The position numbers were made by a program, and so were the translations under genes. 64,000 nt of DNA from Adenanthera pavonina (taxonomy: Eukaryota > Streptophyta > Magnoliopsida > Fabales > Fabaceae), in NCBI GenBank assembly GCA_026686845.1, contig JAIVEN010000015.1, forward strand, positions 2,743,001-2,807,000, given 5' to 3'. The notes under the pieces were generated by a model. That model made no database searches, was not told the origin of the DNA, and saw only the letters and a program-made list of their open reading frames with translations. Below are positions 22,723 through 36,387 of the stretch, piece after piece. Numbering within the stretch: the stretch's first letter is position 1; each line of letters opens with the position of its first letter.

Positions 22723-25700
22723 CTAGGGCACTCAAGATTAATGTAATTATTTTTATATTAGTTATTATCATAAATATATAAAAATTAAAAAGAGGGAACC
22801 ACTTTTATCTTTTTCATTCATACATATAAGATTAATTTACTTCTTCTATTGAAAATCAATTTGAACAATCTTTAGAATATGAAACTATTTAGTTTTTTTA
22901 CTTCAATCTTAAAAAGTTAAAACTTCGGATGAAGAGGGATTAAAAAAATTGTATTAATCTTGAGAAGTCCTAGAGTTTTAGTGAATTGATTTTCTTGATT
23001 TATTTTCAAAATTTAAGGTATTAAGAGAAATGTTAATAAAATAAATTATAAAAGGTTAAGATTATATTCTTTTCTAAATTTTGTATTCTTTATAGATTAA
23101 TATTAATAGTATCTGGAATGGCTATAAATGCCAAAAGAAATTTTTCAAAATTAAAATTACTTAAATCTTATTTGAAATCAGCTATGTTACAAGCTGAGAC
23201 TTCAGGACCCTGGAGGATAACGTAATTTATGAAGCTTTCAAGATTTTACTGTCGTTACTATCTTTTAGGAATAAATGGTAACATAGTTGTTTAGGATATA
23301 AATATTTTATTTAATTTTTTATTCAATATCTAATATGTAGCATTTTCATTGGCAAATTAGTTTTGATGAGGATATATAAAAAATTGATTTCTGATTCAAT
23401 GAAAAAAATTTTTCCCTCTACAGGCTGCAGACTCGTCTTTTGGTTTTTCTTTTTTTAAACACTCAATTTTTAAAATAATAGAGAAAATATCATAGAGGAG
23501 AATCAAATTGCATCATCTCCATTCATGCATTAATTCATGCTTTTTAAAGAGAGTGATATGAAAGTGTGATAGTATATGCATCAAAATCTTATACTTCCAC
23601 ACATTTACTTTTTTTTTTCTTTTATAATCTTTCTGTATGCATCCTCCATCTTCACCAAAGGATTAATTAGGTTAAAAAAATTTAAGACATTGGCCTGATA
23701 AAACCAACAATGAGATTTGAAAAGCACGTGGCTCCCGATGATGGGTCTGAATTATCTCATCGTTTAATGAAAATTCATTCTAGATCAATTTTTTTAAAAA
23801 ATTAAACTATTTATAAGCTGTGTTAACAGCAAAACTTATTCTTTTAAATTTTATGTTGTGGAGGAGAGCCCACCTAATTGTGTGATTGGCTTTATAATTG
23901 TATATGTTTCCAAAGAGAAGCTTATATCCCATCAACATTAGTAAAGACTACTCTTCTTTTGGTAGGTCTCATTGTCTCTTTCTCTCTTTCTCAACAGGAA
24001 CACTGCTTATGGAAAAGTTTCATTTCGTAAATTCTTTGTATTGATAGGTTTCATCAGTGTTTTAATGGACTCTATCACTTATTAAGCCTCACTTCAGGCA
24101 ATTTCTATTTTCATAAATACTTTTCATCAAGAAAAAGTGAGGGTTAATTTCAATTTTATTTAATTGTTTTTTAATGATACTCTTTAATTCGTCTCCAGAA
24201 ATTGTATTAAATCATCAATATAAAATAAAAAAATTTATGGCAAGACACATTATTTATAAATCATAAATAATACGACTCGTTCATTGATTCCATGTAATAC
24301 ATAGGGTTCACCTATCTACTTCTAATTATTTGAGGTGAACTAAATTGATTTAGATAAATCTACTACACAGATAAATTATATTAGAATATTTAATTTTTTT
24401 ATTCACAATTCACAAAGCTTAAATATAAGCTATTTTTTTAACAATATTAACTCACTTGGGATTTCTTTATGTTTTACTTAAAATCATCATCTTTTTGAAA
24501 AGTGCTAGTTAGAAAATTATACTTATTTTACATAATTTTTTTACAAAAATAAAAATAAAATGATGAGATTTCAGTTGTGTAAACTTCATTAAAATACAGA
24601 TGAAATGCATATTTTACCAATCTCAAAAACTGTATAAGAAATTCAGATTCAAAGAGTTACGTCAATATTTAGAAAAGTTCCAAAATGGCATGTGAGTGAT
24701 TACTTCATTTAGAGGAAAAGCAAATAGCAGACAGGACATCTTCTAGAAAGAGTTCCAAGTTCTCAATCCTTAGATTAATTATTTAAAATGTTGTAAAAAT
24801 TTATAGTTGCCAGCGTGTAATATTTGTCTACTTTCAATATGTTTGTATAGCCGATGTTTCGCATTGCATTAATTATATTGTATTCGCATTTATTCTTCTG
24901 GTCAAAAAATATAATTTATTCTTGCTACATTATTTTAAGATTATTATCATAATATCATTCAAAACAAAACATAAATAACTCTAATCACATAGATTGACTA
25001 TTAACATAATGAATATGTGCACGTTTGGTTCTTAATTTTGTAAAAAAATAAGTTAGAATAACTATAATTTACAAAAATAAAGTCTGAAATAAAATAATAA
25101 AGTTTATCACAAATATATTTGGATAAAAGAAAAAAAAATGATGTTTATAAATAACAATTTAATTTATAAAATAATTAACCAAATGGACCATACGGTTGAC
25201 TATTAATTACATGAAGATTGTTTGAGTCATTTATCCAAAAAAAATTGTCAAATTTTGTAGTATAAAAATATTGCAGGGATAATTGAATATATTATATATT
25301 TTTCTATGACTCATTATTAATACTATTTCTGATTTATAAAAAATATCATTTTAAGATTTTTATATAGATCAACATGGTCATTAAATAATTTAGATTATTT
25401 TAAAATTTAATGATATTTTATTTAAATGCATTGACTTAAATATTGTTTTAAATATTCCATTTCATATTAAAAAAAAAGATAATAGGGTTTGGGCTTTGGA
25501 AGATTTAGAAGTATGTTGCTTTGGTTTGGGTAATTTGACTAAAGGGTAATTTTGGCATGATATGAATATGGTTTGACTTTGACAAATATATGCGGCCCAC
25601 GTGGAATGTGCAGCTCTAGAGGAAATAGACTATCGTTTCAACTTTCAAAGGCAGACAAATCCAAACGGTCGCACTCGCATGCAAGATATTGACTAATGAT

Positions 25701-26567
25701 TAATATAATTATAATTAATGTTATATTTGATTCTGCCGTCTTATATTTGCATCATGTGATCTTAACATCAACGAAGAAAGTAATGAAAGTTCTACTCAAA
25801 AAAAAAAAAATGAACATGAAAGTGATTGTATTATATACATAATAGTAATATATATGATGCCTGGATATATGCATTGAGCTTAAAATAATATAATATTGGT
25901 TTTTCCTAGCCAACTTGTTATTGTTACTTATTTTCTAAGGTGGTGCATGGGAAATGTTTAGGATCCAAAGTCCTCATGATGCATGAAAAAAACATTTAAA
26001 AAATAACTAACTAAAACGACCGAAATTTAAAGTCAAATAAATTCTTTATTTCACAACATGGATCAAGTCAATTCAATTTTATTCTTATCCGTATCCAAAC
26101 TAGCTAATTAAATTGAACTAGCGAACATTTGTAATTAGGAGATCCCATAATTTATAAATATTTTTAATGTACGATTACATATTAAATATTTTTTCGTAGT
26201 AATTATGTTTTTCCGTCAAAAATCGAACTTGAACACATCAATTTATATTTAGCATCTTAGCAGCCAATTCGATCGTAATATATTTGTGTAACATATTAGG
26301 CGTCTAGTTGTCTCATCTTGTTTAATTACTTTTATCCATATGAATTTGAATTTGAGACATTAAAAAATGTTCATTCTTTCAATTCTTTTTTTTTTAATCT
26401 CTATTCAATCTGTCACATTAATAGGCTCTTCAACGTCATTAATTGTCTTTTATTTCATTTGGGATTTAGTCATGGAATTTCATTTTGTCTGACCAAAAAA
26501 CATTCAGTGTAGTTGCCTTTTACTTTCTCAAGGTCTAACAAAAAAAAAACGCCATCTTTTGTTGGTA
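22723..26567. other. AT-rich intergenic DNA without recognised genes
   Basis: I see no coding signature, terminal repeats or RNA gene in this stretch. Isolated CACGTG G-box hexamers occur near 23727 and 25597, but there is no gene start beside either to give them meaning. Confidence 0.5.
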
Positions 26568-27107
26568 TCCAATATTTTAAAGGAAATACCACGAAGAAAG
26601 ATATTTACAAAAACATACTATGAATTTTCAAAATTCTTAATAGCTACCAAAGCATTAAACTGGAATTAAAATTTACCAAAAAATGTCAATTTTGCTCGTG
26701 TTCTTATATTTGAAACCAATCATCATCTATATTCAACTGATCCTCATCTATTTTTCAATTTTCTTAATTCTTAACTAATCATCACAAAATTAGATTGTCT
26801 TCCGCAGTTGCAGGGATTCAAGATTCTAACCAATGTTAAGAAAATCGGACCGGACATAAGATCGGCCAAGACACTAGTTCAGTGGTTCAAAAGTTGAACT
26901 GGGATCGGATCGGTTGTAAATAAATTAATATATTTTACATAATATATGCTTAGATGATGTCTAAAAAGTAGCTCACTCAATAATTTTCAATATCTAAATC
27001 TATAACATACAAAGTCACTCCATATAGTTTCCATCCAAATGATAAAATCCATAATCATATCATTCAAATGTCAAATCTATAACCATACAAATTACAAATA
27101 GCTCACT

Positions 27108-27240
27108 CCAAAATGGTCAATATCCAACTCCATAATCATATAAGTAGTTTTATTATCACACAACAACAAACAAGTTTCCCCAATTTTTAATATCCAACTA
27201 CATAATCATACAAATGGTTTTATCACACAACAACAAAGAG
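27108..27240. repeat. Two subterminal tandem copies, period about 72 bp
   Basis: Both units contain CAATATCCAACTCCATAATC or a close variant, then a GTTTTAT stretch and CACACAACAACA. They lie between the left end of the hAT and its transposase gene. Confidence 0.6.
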
Positions 27241-27488
27241 TTAATCATCATAAAGTTCATTCAAATTAAACTCTTGAGATGTTACATCAGTGGCATCTGA
27301 AATAGGTTCAGAAGCAACATCATGTTCAATATCAACATCCCATAATCCCAAATGTGGAGGCCTGGGAACATTCATCTCTTCAACACATAATCATATATTT
27401 GAAGACAAATTAATAATTTATGCATAAAAAACTGCTATATCATATAATTAATATTATAACATTAGAATGTAATAGACAAATCTAAATT

Positions 27489-30316
27489 CTAATGTCTAAA
27501 GTCCAAACCTTCATTATGGCTTGATTTAGGAATTGAAGGAGTTGCAATGTCACCAACCAAAAAATTCTCATTTTGAAGATCTTCAGCATTAAACTTAGGA
27601 CTTGCATCTTCTTTGGCTATCCAAAACTCAACTTTGCCAATGGATTCATAATCAACAGGATCATAAATTCTCTTCTTCTTCTTCTTCAACTTTGACCTTA
27701 CATGAAGAATATAAATAATAAAAGTTATCAAATATAACACAACTGAAGCTGAGAAGAGCAAATGACAACAATTTATTACTTGTTTTGCAAACGCAAATTA
27801 TAATTAACATAAAGAAGATCATTTAATCATTGATGTTCTACCCTATTTCTTTTCTTTGTATGAATTCGTTCAAACAAGCTCTAATTTCACTCACATCTAG
27901 CAGAAGAAGAAGTTTGACCCAAAATACGAATTGCAAACTTCTTCAATATTGGAGCACTACCCCCAAAGCATTGCCACCAAGAATCTACATCAAAGGCATT
28001 AATTAATATGATTAATAATAGTTAATATTTGAAAATATTGTAAGCAAAAACTATTAACTATTATGTAACAATTAACAAATTGATACTTACCAGGTTGTAT
28101 TTCTTTTGCTACCTTATCAGCTTTATCTCGATCGAAAGAGCCTTCATGCTTAAGGTACAATTGCATCTCAGAAATCATATCTGAATATTTATAAGTGGAT
28201 TTGTAGATTGAAAAAAAATCTAGCATTGCTTCTATCACTTTACTCTTCTCACAAAACCCCTCATCATACAAGAATAATGGATTCAAAAAATAAGATGCTA
28301 CATGAAGATCAGTCTTCCAATGCTTATCCCATCGTGCTTTAATGATGTCCGTGTAAGACTTATACTTCTTCTTCTTATTTTGAAATAGAATCTTGATTCC
28401 ATTTTTTGCCCTTTGCATCCCTTCATAAACATAACCCAAAGAAGGTCTTTCATCTGCATCTACAATTCTTAGTAGTCGGATGAGGGGACCTGCAAGACAT
28501 GCCATTTGATGACAATCATCCCAAAACTTCTTATCCAATACAATATCACTAAAAAGTCTAGTAAGGCTTATACTTCTCCTTCTTATTTTGAAATAGAATC
28601 TTGATTCCGTTTTTTGCCCTTTGCATCTCTTCATAAACATAACCCAAAGAAGATCTTTCCTTTGCATCTACAATTCTTAGTAGTCGGATGAGGGGACCTG
28701 CAAGACATGTCATTTGATGACAATCATCCCAAAACTTCTTATCCGATACAATATTACTAACAAGTCTAGTAAGGCTTATACTTCTCCTTCTTATTTTGAA
28801 ATAGAATCTTGATTCCGTTTTTTGCCCTTTGCATCCCTTCATAAACATAACCCAAAGAAGATCTTTCATCTACATCTACAATTCTTAGTAGTCGGATGAA
28901 GGGACCTGCAAGACATGCCATTTGATGACAATCATCCCAAAACTTCTTATCCAATACAATATCACTAACAAGTCTACCTGCTTTAGTCTTTGATAATTTA
29001 TGATCATTAAAGAACTTATCCATAACCAAGGCTTGCAAGTCACTCTTGTGGTCATGCAAACTCTTTAATGTAATAAAGGTAGTTGCAAACTGGGTAACCC
29101 TTGGACGTACAATTTCTGTCTAGCTATCTCTTCTCCTAAGCCATGACAAAATAGCTATATGATTGTACACAAACATAGTGATTTTTTATGCCTTTTTTGC
29201 AAGGTCAGACACATAAGGCATGTTAGAAATATCCTTCAAAATAAGATTTAAACTAAGAGCTGCACAAGGTGACCAATAAATGTGCTTATACTTTTCATGA
29301 ATCAACTTGCCAATAGCTACATAATTTGCTGTATTATCAATCACAACATGGACAATGTTTCAGGTCCAACTCATTCAATAACATCACAAAACAATCCAGA
29401 AAGAGTCTTGGCATCTTTGACTATATGTGAAGCATCAACAGACTTCACAAAAACTAAACTAGAAGGATAATAAACTAAAAAGTTTATCAATGTACGTTGC
29501 CTTTGATTAGTCCAACTATCTGCCATAAGTGTACAACTTGTTTCTTTCCACTTGGCTCTTTGACTTTCAGTGAGCAATTGGCACTCTTTCTTACAATCAC
29601 CCAAAATATTGACTCGAACTTCATCAAAAGAAGGGCCATTAAACCGAGGCCCAATTGCAGCAATTGCATCCAATGCAGGTTGAAAGTATGGATAGTTAAA
29701 TGCATTAAATGGAACGCAATTCATATATAGCCACTTGCAAATGGCCACCTTGGCTTTGTATTGTGCTTCTTTAGAGGATAATACACTCTTAAGACTTGGT
29801 TGTGCACCATGAGTTGTTCTTGTAGCAAAGTAATCGCCAACCCCACCACTAGCTTTTCTTTTTCCAAGTGTAGTAATAGCTCTAGCATGTACCTTTCTAA
29901 TTGGAGTTGGAGCAAGAGTTTCAGTTTCACATTCTTCCTCAGCATCATAGTCTTCTCTAGACACATCATCAGCCTTTCTTTTTTGTTGCAATTCCTTTAA
30001 ACACTCTTTCATTCTATGGCGAACATCATAAGAAACTTTTTTGCAAGCACTTATTTGACCTATAACTCCAGCAAGATGTTGCTTCATTCGATTTATACCA
30101 CCTCCCCTATATGTATTTGAACAATGCAGGCAAGTATACACATTAGTTTTTCCCTTTTTTTTTTAAGGCAAAGTGCTCCCATGCAGGATCAGTCTTCCAA
30201 CGAATTGATGAAACAGATGTTGATTGTGATACTTCATTATTTGAGGCAATAATGTTACCAGGAATAGGAGTAATATTGTCACCAGCTTCAGCATCAAGAT
30301 TAGGCGATATATCCAT
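27489..30316 (-). pseudogene. hAT transposase, broken
   Basis: The probable start is at 30316. A poly-A indel near 30165 shifts the frame inside the BED zinc finger (DPAWEHFAL, then YTCLHCSNTYRGGGINRMKQH). The DUF659-type core follows, with TSCTLMADSWTNQRQRTLINF, to 29371, where a TGA interrupts before VGPE. Further on are SDIVLDKKFWDDCHQMACLA, repeated three times by a 208-bp triplication, and DLHVASYFLNP. The C-terminal hATC dimerisation region WWQCFGGSAPILKKFAIRI lies at about 27985-27795, with two stops. A last exon ends at 27489. The domain order is that of plant hAT transposases; the gene cannot make a full protein. Confidence 0.9.
28371..28975. repeat. 208-bp tandem triplication inside the hAT transposase
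   Basis: The landmark CTTCTTATTT recurs at 28371, 28579 and 28787, exactly 208 bases apart. The three units stay nearly identical up to ~28975, where unique sequence starts. Because 208 is not a multiple of three, each extra unit shifts the frame, yet each unit is open in its own frame. Confidence 0.95.
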
Positions 30317-30420
30317 ACCTTTAAAGAACTAGGAAGACTTTTGTCACTGATTAATATGTCAACTTACACTAATGCTAATTGCTAATTACTAAACAGAGAG
30401 ATTGAAAATAAGCAGAACAA

Positions 30421-30790
30421 CATGAAATTGACAATTGCATCTGCAAAGCCAAAAATAATTTAAAATGCCTTAAATGTCAATCACACTTAGAAAGGAACAA
30501 AGAGATTGAGAACAGAGTCACAAAAATTATCAAATTAAACAAATAAACAAAGCAGCATGAAATTGACAATTCCATCTACAAAGCCAAAAAAAAAAAATTT
30601 AAATGCCTTAAGCATCCATCACACTCAGAAAGCAAATAGAGAGATTGAGAACAGAGTCACAAAAATTATCAAATGAAACAAATAAAAAGAGTAGCATGAA
30701 ATTGGCAATAGACAATTACATTTGCAAAGCTGAAAAAAATCTAAAATGCCTCAAGTTCTCAACCATTAATCATGCTCAGAAAGCAAGTCA
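30421..30790. repeat. 2.6 tandem copies, period 135-139 bp, in the hAT 5' region
   Basis: CATGAAATTG starts units at 30421, 30556 and 30695. Each continues through a CAAAGC, AAAATGCCT, CACTCAGAAAGC and GAGAACAGAGTC series. The array lies upstream of the transposase start and may be subterminal transposase-binding sequence, which is inferred. Confidence 0.75.
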
Positions 30791-32573
30791 GCAAGGTGTG
30801 GTGAAATGTGAAATAGAGAAAGCAGATAGAGAGAAATGGAGTAGCCTAACCTCAAGAGACATTGGCATGGAGGTGAGAATTGAGAACACCGAAGCTAGAA
30901 GAGAGCTCGACTGGAAACTGGAAAGAGAATGTCGAAAGTTTGACTGGAAAGAGACTGTCGAAGGAGCAAGTACAACAAATCTCACTGGTGACAACAATGG
31001 AGGAGAACGCTGGTCACAGGGAAGCTTGAATGGACAATGATGAGGATGAGCTACTCACTACTACAGAAATTGGTTTTTGGTATGCTTTTTTTTGGTGTTT
31101 TGGTACGCTTTTGAAGTGTACCCTATGTGACCGCTCCAAAAGTCTTTTCGTGCGCTTCAATAAGCGTACCTAAACACAATCATTGGGCCAAATAAGAGGT
31201 GCTATTTCGGTACGCTATGATTCAAAAGCATACCCAATATTTAGTCTTTGGGTACTCTTCTAAATAAAAGCGTACCAAGGGATAAGCCTTCAGACACACT
31301 TTTTGTTGATGAGCGTACCCAAAGCTCCTTCAATTTTCTTTCTAAATAAAATTATTGAATTAAATTCATATGGCTTAAATGGAATATTTTATAACATTAA
31401 TTATTATCAAAGTATTAAATTATAAAAAATAAATGAATAAATCTAAACAGTTCAAAACTACAATTTATGCATGCGTTTCACTTTTATAAAACATTTGTAT
31501 GTACTTTCATTCATGTTTTTAATAAAAAATTATTTAAATTAAATAAATTAATGAACTCTTATTCTTTTTTTATCTATATACATTTTCTATTCATTAAAAT
31601 ATTTCTTTTTTGGATAACCTTTTCTTTTCCTTTTGAAAAGCAAAAGCAAATGGATTGAGCGTGAAGCATACAAAAGCAAGCTAAGTGCAAACATTGAATG
31701 TTGATGTACCTTTCTAAAGAACACTACGAATAGAAATATAATTACTACCACAATTTGTTGTTTTGCCCATTGATATGCAAGCATTAGTTAATCCCTATGG
31801 CTTTTATATATTGATTGCTATATAAAATGTTAATTGGTCCAAGTAACTTCATATTCCATCACATTTTTCTTGGGCTTGCTAAAAATAGAAAAGTGATACA
31901 AATAAATTAGTGGTGATTTGGAGTTATGAAAGTAACCTACTTTCATTTAACCAAGTCAATTTGAACATAAATCTTCTTAACAATCTTTTGCCACCAAATA
32001 AAGTTGGATTAATATATTATACAACAAAAAGGTATACATGCATGCTGAAAGTTCTGATTAAACCAGAAAAGACAAATACGGCTTCATTGCGCGCTTAAGT
32101 CTATTGCTTTTGGTAGAATTTAATATACACACACACACACAAAGAAGACACATAAGCAAAACTTTATATATTGGGTTTCAGACCTTTTCTTTTCACATTC
32201 ATGTTCAACTTGAAACCTCACCTACATATATTCAACCTCCAGATTCACAAATTTTCCAAAACTCTTCCTCATGGTGATAGAAAGACAGATTATAGAAGAT
32301 AACTGCAAACAGAGGGAAGAAAGCTATAACATGACAGCAGTGGTCTGTTAAATTTACTAAGTGATTCAGCAAGTGTAAGAAAGAAATAACTCAAGGGGTG
32401 CAATAAAAGTCAACTTTCAGAAACTATTAGATATCATATACCATAGTATACTCATTGCATTCAGCACCAGGGAACTTGAAACTTTTCATAAGAGTTATTT
32501 CAGCAATAATAATTTTTAATTGGCATGTTTTAGTTGCAGTTACATGGCTTCTAGACATTATTGAACAATATAC

Positions 32574-32629
<56 letters not shown>
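32574..32629. repeat. Compound (TA)n(TG)n microsatellite
   Basis: A TA run of about 8 units passes directly into about 19 TG units, inside the CACTA element. Confidence 0.95.
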
Positions 32630-32630
<1 letters not shown>

Positions 32631-32787
32631 TTGACAGACACTATAATAAAGCAACATGACAAATGGAAATAGGGAGCAGGATTCGAAAGTTTCTTCACAA
32701 AAATCTTAAGTTGCTAACAAAACAAGCTATAGGTTTTCTAAATATATGAAGAGGGAAAATACTATCAAATATTACTAATCAACATAC

Positions 32788-32880
32788 CTGTACTTGTCCG
32801 TAGCTTCAAATATATTTGATGTCGATTCTTTCCTAAGACACCCTTACTTAATCTGTCCTGTAATGAATGTCGTAAAGCAC
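32788..32880 (-). other. Candidate captured exon in the CACTA element
   Basis: A 93-nt open segment on the minus strand is preceded by TTGCTACAG and followed by GTATGTTG, a good acceptor and donor pair. It encodes 31 residues including LQDRLSKGVLGKNRHQIYL. I do not recognise the family. It could be a captured host exon or a leftover of a CACTA gene. Confidence 0.35.
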
Positions 32881-35800
32881 CTGTAGCAATTAAACAAAGC
32901 AGTATGACTTCAGCAGAAAAAGTAACGTGCAAATTGTGGCATATAAAGAAACAAAAACATGTCAATTTGCCGTTATATTATTTAACACAACCAACAAGAT
33001 AGCAACATATTTCCTTTTCAATAACAAACTTCGTCTTGTATATGCCCCATAACTCTAATATATCATCACACATTAATTCCTTAGGATATATATTGAACTC
33101 TGTATTTTCAAGTTAATACAAAAAATTGTAATGATCCCAAAGATTTCCCAGAAATGCTAATTAATGATGTAGAGGTGAGACTAATATATCATCCAAGATC
33201 AGAAAAACTTCACTCTTCCATTCAAAGAATAAGATTAAACCATTTTCCATCAAAACCAGTCATATCTGTCATATTCAAGCAAGTTTTACTGACAATTCAT
33301 TCTCTCCTCCCCCTCTTATCCTCATCAAGTCCTCCAAAAGGGTTTTCCAAGTTTTGCTCATCAAATCATTTCAACAATGTGTAGTACTAATATAATCATT
33401 GGAACACATAAAGCACTATATATGGAATTGACTAGGGAATTCCAGCCTAGAGTAAAGTTAAACTACATTCCTGGTCTCTTCATAATTTAATCACATAGAA
33501 AACTCTTATAACAATGGGGGAGATTATACAGAATTTTGTTACAATTGCAATTATATGTTTATTTAAAATACATGATTATAACCCCAGTACATGTTCTAGC
33601 AATGACAAAATTATGCAAGCTCTTAACATGACTTAAGTTTATGATAAATCAATAAATGTGCTCTAAAATTGCATGATTAAATCCCCAGATTTTAGTCCAC
33701 TCTTTTAGTTGACCATAATGTATCTTGAACCTAAAAGTATGAATCAATTATAGAAAAACATAAACTACCATAACACTATCATAACTCAAACAATTGTATA
33801 ACCATGCTTTTGCCAAAAATATTGGTGACCTAACAACTTTTCTCAACTGTTACCAAGTTGTGTCAGTGATTTGAGATTGAAATAAATGGACTTTGTCTCA
33901 ATTTGATAAACCCCATACCATATTTGCATTAAGATATTTAAGTTATTGTGACAAAAATTAGTACCAAGCTTATGCAACTTAATAGCATATTTAGAGTCAA
34001 AACAATATGAGGGAAAAAAAGCTAGGAGATGAAAATTAAAAAACTGAGTATAGTTAATGAACCCGTGCCAAATTTTGCAATAAAAAATTAAAACATACGT
34101 AAAAATGGGCAGCTAAGTCAGAGCATCAAATAGATTCATAAATTGCATTATGCAAAATCTGATGAGCACGTAATTTTAGAATAGAAAACAGTCAAAGTTG
34201 ATACCTATAACCCCAAAAACTCATGTCTTTACTGGGTTATATCAGTGCAAAATATCCATTTTTCACTTCACCATGCTCCACTGAAATTTACATTAAAATT
34301 TTTTCTTACAGTATGTTCTTAAGAGCATCAAACGGATAAAGAAGAAACAAACTCACGAACCTTCGATGTGCAAGGATCCATTTGCAGAAACCCACAAGGC
34401 ACCAGTTTCGCAATCTTAGGGTGCTGAAGCTACAATGTGTAGAAACCCAGAGAAGACTCACAAGGACCAGCAAATCTTTAGAAACCAAAGAAGATTGGTG
34501 AAGCTACAGTGTGCAGAAACCAGAATCACGAGTTTCACACTTGCCACCGTGACCCATTTGTAGAAACCCATGACAGCCTGTGAAGCTCCAAAGACCAGTG
34601 AAGACAGGCGAAGCTCTGCTAATCCAATGGAGGCAAGACGCAGTTCAATGAAGAGCAATGGAGCTCTAAAAACCCACAAGGAGCGATGCAACAGCAAATC
34701 TAATGAGAGGATAGCTTCAATAGTCCAACGAAGCTCTAGAAACCCATGTGAGAGAAGAACCTTCGCATTTGAGAACAGAGCACGCAACCCACAAAGAGCG
34801 ATGGAGGGCTGAATCTGTGAGAGGAGGAGCTTCACGTGAGGCAACAAAAATGTGCAGGAAGGACTGGGCAAATGGCAGAAATGGTGAGTTTGGCGCCAGA
34901 ACATAGAAGAGGGCGGGAGTGGTTTTAGGCAACAGGAAATAATTAAGCAGAGTGTATTTCTGGAGTTTAAGTTTTGAAGGGAGTAAATGTACTGTTGCTT
35001 TTTTTAATTGAGTTTTGGTATGCTTGAGAAAATAGAGTACCGAAACTTCCTATTATTTTGGTATGCTTTTGTATAAAATACACCTATATCTTCTTGAGTG
35101 TACATATTTTGGTATGCTTTTTAAAGGAAGCATGCCAAAAAATAACTGTTTGGGTATACTTTTTTATATACGCATACCCAAAGGTGATTTTTGGTATGCT
35201 TTTTGAAAAAGTGTACCCACAGGTGCGTACCAAAATAACAAATATGTAGTAGTGACTCCATTTTTTAGCGAGACTGCGAGAGGAATGGCGGCTGATGCTG
35301 AAAGAGGAAGGAAATGCCAAAATGAGGTTAGGGATTTTGACTCTGAATCTTGAACCCAATACCCAAGTCATCTGCCTGCAAGAAATTAAAACTTAAAAGG
35401 AAAAATCGAAAAACTGAAAACGAAACAAAGGAGGCAGTCAGTTTTTTCTTAAAAAAAAAAAAAGAAGGGAGCCTTTGAAACGACATCATTTTGACATTAC
35501 GCCTCTTTAAAAAAAAATTCCTTAGCTCGTTTGAATTGGTTAACCAGCCGGTTCAACATCGGGTTGACCGGTTCAATCATCCCCTCGATTACCCCATAAT
35601 TTCGGACCAGACCAGTAACCGATTATTGGTTGAACCAGCGGGTTCAGTCCAGTTTTCAGAACTGTGGTTCTAATCATCACCTATCCCTAACTTTGAGTTA
35701 GGAATAAAATTGACATTTTTCAACATATTTTAATTTTAATTTGATACCTTAATAGCTATTGAAAATTTTACAAATTCACAATACATTTTTAAAAATATCT

Positions 35801-36080
35801 TGCCTCCCTAGTATTTAAATTAATTAATTTTCTCTTTTTCAAAATCATGATACAAGGTGATATATATATATATATATTAATATATATATTAGAATATAGG
35901 ATCTAGTGGAAAAAAGGGCTTTTCAATGGATTGCACATTACATTCTAGAATCTAGTTTCTTTCCTAGTCCTTGTGTCCTATCCTCTCATGGAATGTAATA
36001 TGGACCGTCCATCAAGTGAAAATAGCTTTCTTGAAGTTTGAGCCACTGAAGCGAAGTTTGTAAAAGTTTTATACAAAATA

Positions 36081-36387
36081 CTAGTTCCTCCATTTTCGAA
36101 TAATAATAGACATTTTGAGGATTCTATTTTGTTAATTTTTAAATAATTTTGACTTTAGAATTTTAAAATAGCATTATTTATTTATTTATTTTTTACAATT
36201 TTACCTTCAAAATAATGAAAAAAATATTAAAAAGTACTACATAATTATTGACCAAAATTATTACATAATTAATAAGGATATTATAATAAAACACAATCAC
36301 ATTTTGTTAATTCTTTGACTATTTATTAATTTTCTTAATCAATCTACAAACTCTAAAATATTAATTATTCAAAAATGGAGGGAGCAT
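36081..36387. mobile_element. Stowaway-like MITE upstream of the P450 gene
   Basis: The left end CTAGTTCCTCCATTTTCGAA and the complement of the right end ATGCTCCCTCCATTTTTGAA pair well. A TA dinucleotide flanks each side (36079-36080 and 36388-36389), as in Tc1/mariner-derived Stowaway elements. It ends about 1 kb upstream of the P450 start codon. Confidence 0.85.

Larger units (their letters stand above)
31056..35254. mobile_element. 4.2-kb non-autonomous CACTA element nested in the hAT
   Basis: The left end is CACTACTACAGAAATTGG and the right end is AATATGTAGTAGTG. The 3-bp duplication ACT is present on both sides (31053-31055 and 35255-35257). Subterminal repeats of the type TTGGTATGCTTTT and AAAGCGTACC crowd both ends, as in CACTA/En-Spm elements. 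No TNPA or TNPD-like protein is recognisable. The interior (31330-34900) is mostly AT-rich; the part near 34300-34930 has repetitive AGAAACCC motifs and the part at 32788-32880 looks like a spliced exon. Confidence 0.9.
26831..35666 (-). mobile_element. 8.8-kb hAT transposon
   Basis: The ends are CAATGTTAAGAAAATCGGAC (left) and, on the minus strand, CACAGTTCTGAAAACTGGAC (right). They are followed by subterminal CGG/CCGG-rich motifs such as GGTTCAACCGG. The flanks ATTCTAAC and GTTCTAAT share the core TTCTAA, consistent with an aged 8-bp hAT duplication. It carries a broken hAT transposase on the minus strand (27489-30316) and is interrupted by a CACTA element (31056-35254). Its own length without the CACTA is about 4.6 kb. 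Confidence 0.85.
26568..35815. mobile_element. Small MITE split by the hAT element
   Basis: The left arm (~26570-26740, through GATATTTACAAAAACATACTA, CTTAATAGCTA and AAAAATGTCAATTTT) and the right arm (~35690-35815) are inverted copies of each other. They flank the hAT at 26831-35666. Without the hAT the element is about 0.4 kb. Its superfamily is not evident. Confidence 0.65.

Noticed and set aside
30421..30790. CRISPR-like array
   Set aside because: Period and lack of distinct spacers show simple tandem repeats inside a plant transposon; CRISPR is not expected in a plant nuclear genome.
34458..34904. 148-codon open frame on the minus strand inside the CACTA element
   Set aside because: Composition is repetitive (recurring AGAAACCC and GAAGCTC motifs) and the translation resembles no family; probably chance in GC-richer transposon DNA.
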